Origin: Gammaproteobacteria bacterium UBA4475
Lineage (GTDB): Bacteria > Pseudomonadota > Gammaproteobacteria > Pseudomonadales > Azotimanducaceae
Assembly: GCA_002389265.1 (NCBI GenBank)
Contig: DGOD01000068.1
Location: 6,837 to 22,221, forward strand
Direction of reading: 5' to 3'
DNA length: 15,385 bases
Each line of letters begins with the position of its first letter. Within the stretch, counting starts at the first letter, position 1. Shown here piece after piece: positions 15,099-15,385 of this stretch. Both the position numbers and the translations under genes were made by a program. Under the pieces are notes generated by a model. That model was not told where the DNA came from and did no database searches. It saw nothing but the letters and a program-made list of their open reading frames with translations.

Positions 15099-15385
15099 TT
15101 CGTGGCTTTGCGCCAAGGGCGCAAAACACGAATGCCGGCAGAATTTGCGCACAGCGGAAATTCGAGAGGCGCTTAAGCTTCGTGGCTTTGCGCCAAGGGC
15201 GCAAAACACGAATGCCGGCAGAATTTGCGCACAGCCGCTTCACAAAATAGAATCTCGAGCGGCGCTTAAGCTTCGTGGCTTTGTGCCAAGGGCGCAAAAC
15301 ACGAATGCTGGCAGAATTTGCGCACAGCCGCTTCACAAAATAGAATCTCGAGCGGCGCTTAAGCTTCGTGGCTTTGCGCCCAGGG
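15099..15385 (+). repeat. tandem array of an 80-93 bp hairpin-forming repeat, cut by the window end
   Basis: Four units begin TTCGTGGCTTTG: 15099-15178 (80 bp), 15179-15271 (93 bp), 15272-15364 (93 bp) and 15365-15385 (cut off). Units 2 and 3 are nearly identical; unit 1 lacks 13 bp in its second half. Each complete unit holds a strong hairpin: in unit 1 ATTCGTG (15098-15104) pairs with CACGAAT (15127-15133), and TTTGCGCC (15107-15114) with GGCGCAAA (15118-15125) round a 3-base loop. Units 2 and 3 also carry GCCGCT and AGCGGC as a second inverted pair, and all end in GCTTAAGC. The array starts one base after the thiolase stop, so the first hairpin could act as a transcript end. It resembles REP-like extragenic palindromes; no transposase is visible. 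Confidence 0.92.

Noticed and set aside
15098..15133. Classical rho-independent terminator
   Set aside because: The stem is strong, but it is not followed by a T-run; a role in ending the transcript is possible but cannot be called on this pattern alone.
15082..15336. Minus-strand open frame of 84 codons with an internal amino-acid repeat
   Set aside because: It is the hairpin repeat read backwards. The 93-bp unit is a multiple of three so the frame stays open, but the 80-bp unit shifts it, there is no ribosome binding site, and it overlaps the end of the thiolase gene.
15099..15385. CRISPR array
   Set aside because: The units are 80-93 bp, directly adjacent and nearly identical throughout, with no unique spacers and no cas genes.
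15099..15385. Integron attC sites
   Set aside because: Hairpins are present, but the paired GTTRRRY/RYYYAAC core sites are absent, no small cassette genes lie between units, and no integrase is seen.

Overview
This window looks like chromosomal DNA from a free-living, probably marine or aquatic, gammaproteobacterium. The main reasons are an ABC-F ATPase that reads along its length like E. coli YbiT, a CYP153-type cytochrome P450, an SCP2-type thiolase and an acyl-CoA synthetase, with compact spacing and moderately GC-rich codons. The taxonomic guess is inference; there is no rRNA or other phylogenetic marker. I see no phage, transposase, CRISPR, tRNA or rRNA gene.

Layout. Positions 1-217 hold the 3' end of a cut-off gene, possibly a VOC/glyoxalase-like protein. 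Positions 370-951 (+) encode an HD-domain protein that keeps the set of metal ligands of the diiron HD oxygenases (PhnZ type). It converges on a DUF1643 gene (1431-961, -) with a TTG start. A minus-strand run follows: YbiT-like ABC-F (5966-4365, TTG start), a PhyH-family Fe(II)/2-oxoglutarate dioxygenase (4336-3554) and an M24B Xaa-Pro aminopeptidase (3482-1704). It may be one operon. A periplasmic monohaem cytochrome c (6223-6666, +) diverges from ABC-F and is followed by an AMP-forming acyl-CoA synthetase (6913-8472, +). The synthetase converges on an MFS transporter (9794-8508, -), with an 11-bp inverted repeat at the junction. Upstream of the MFS gene on the same strand is a small secreted protein of unknown function (10300-9863, -). 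This diverges from the CYP153 P450 (10530-11882, +). A GPH-family transporter (13665-12115, -) diverges from an SCP2-type thiolase (13916-15097, +), which has a clear sigma70-type promoter. The window ends in a tandem array of a hairpin-forming 80-93 bp repeat.

How the genes might work together. P450 terminal hydroxylation, CoA activation and thiolytic cleavage are steps of alkane, fatty-acid or isoprenoid catabolism, with two carriers alongside. However, each gene appears to be its own transcription unit, and the alcohol/aldehyde dehydrogenases, ferredoxin and ferredoxin reductase expected for CYP153 are absent here. This is a neighbourhood of related functions rather than a demonstrated pathway.

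The most unusual features are two. First, the repeat family has a tandem array after the thiolase and one diverged copy directly after the P450 stop codon; its stem-loop is preserved by a compensatory base-pair change. Second, an HD oxygenase-like protein lies near a PhyH dioxygenase. It keeps the diiron ligands but lacks the PhnZ residues that handle the aminophosphonate substrate.
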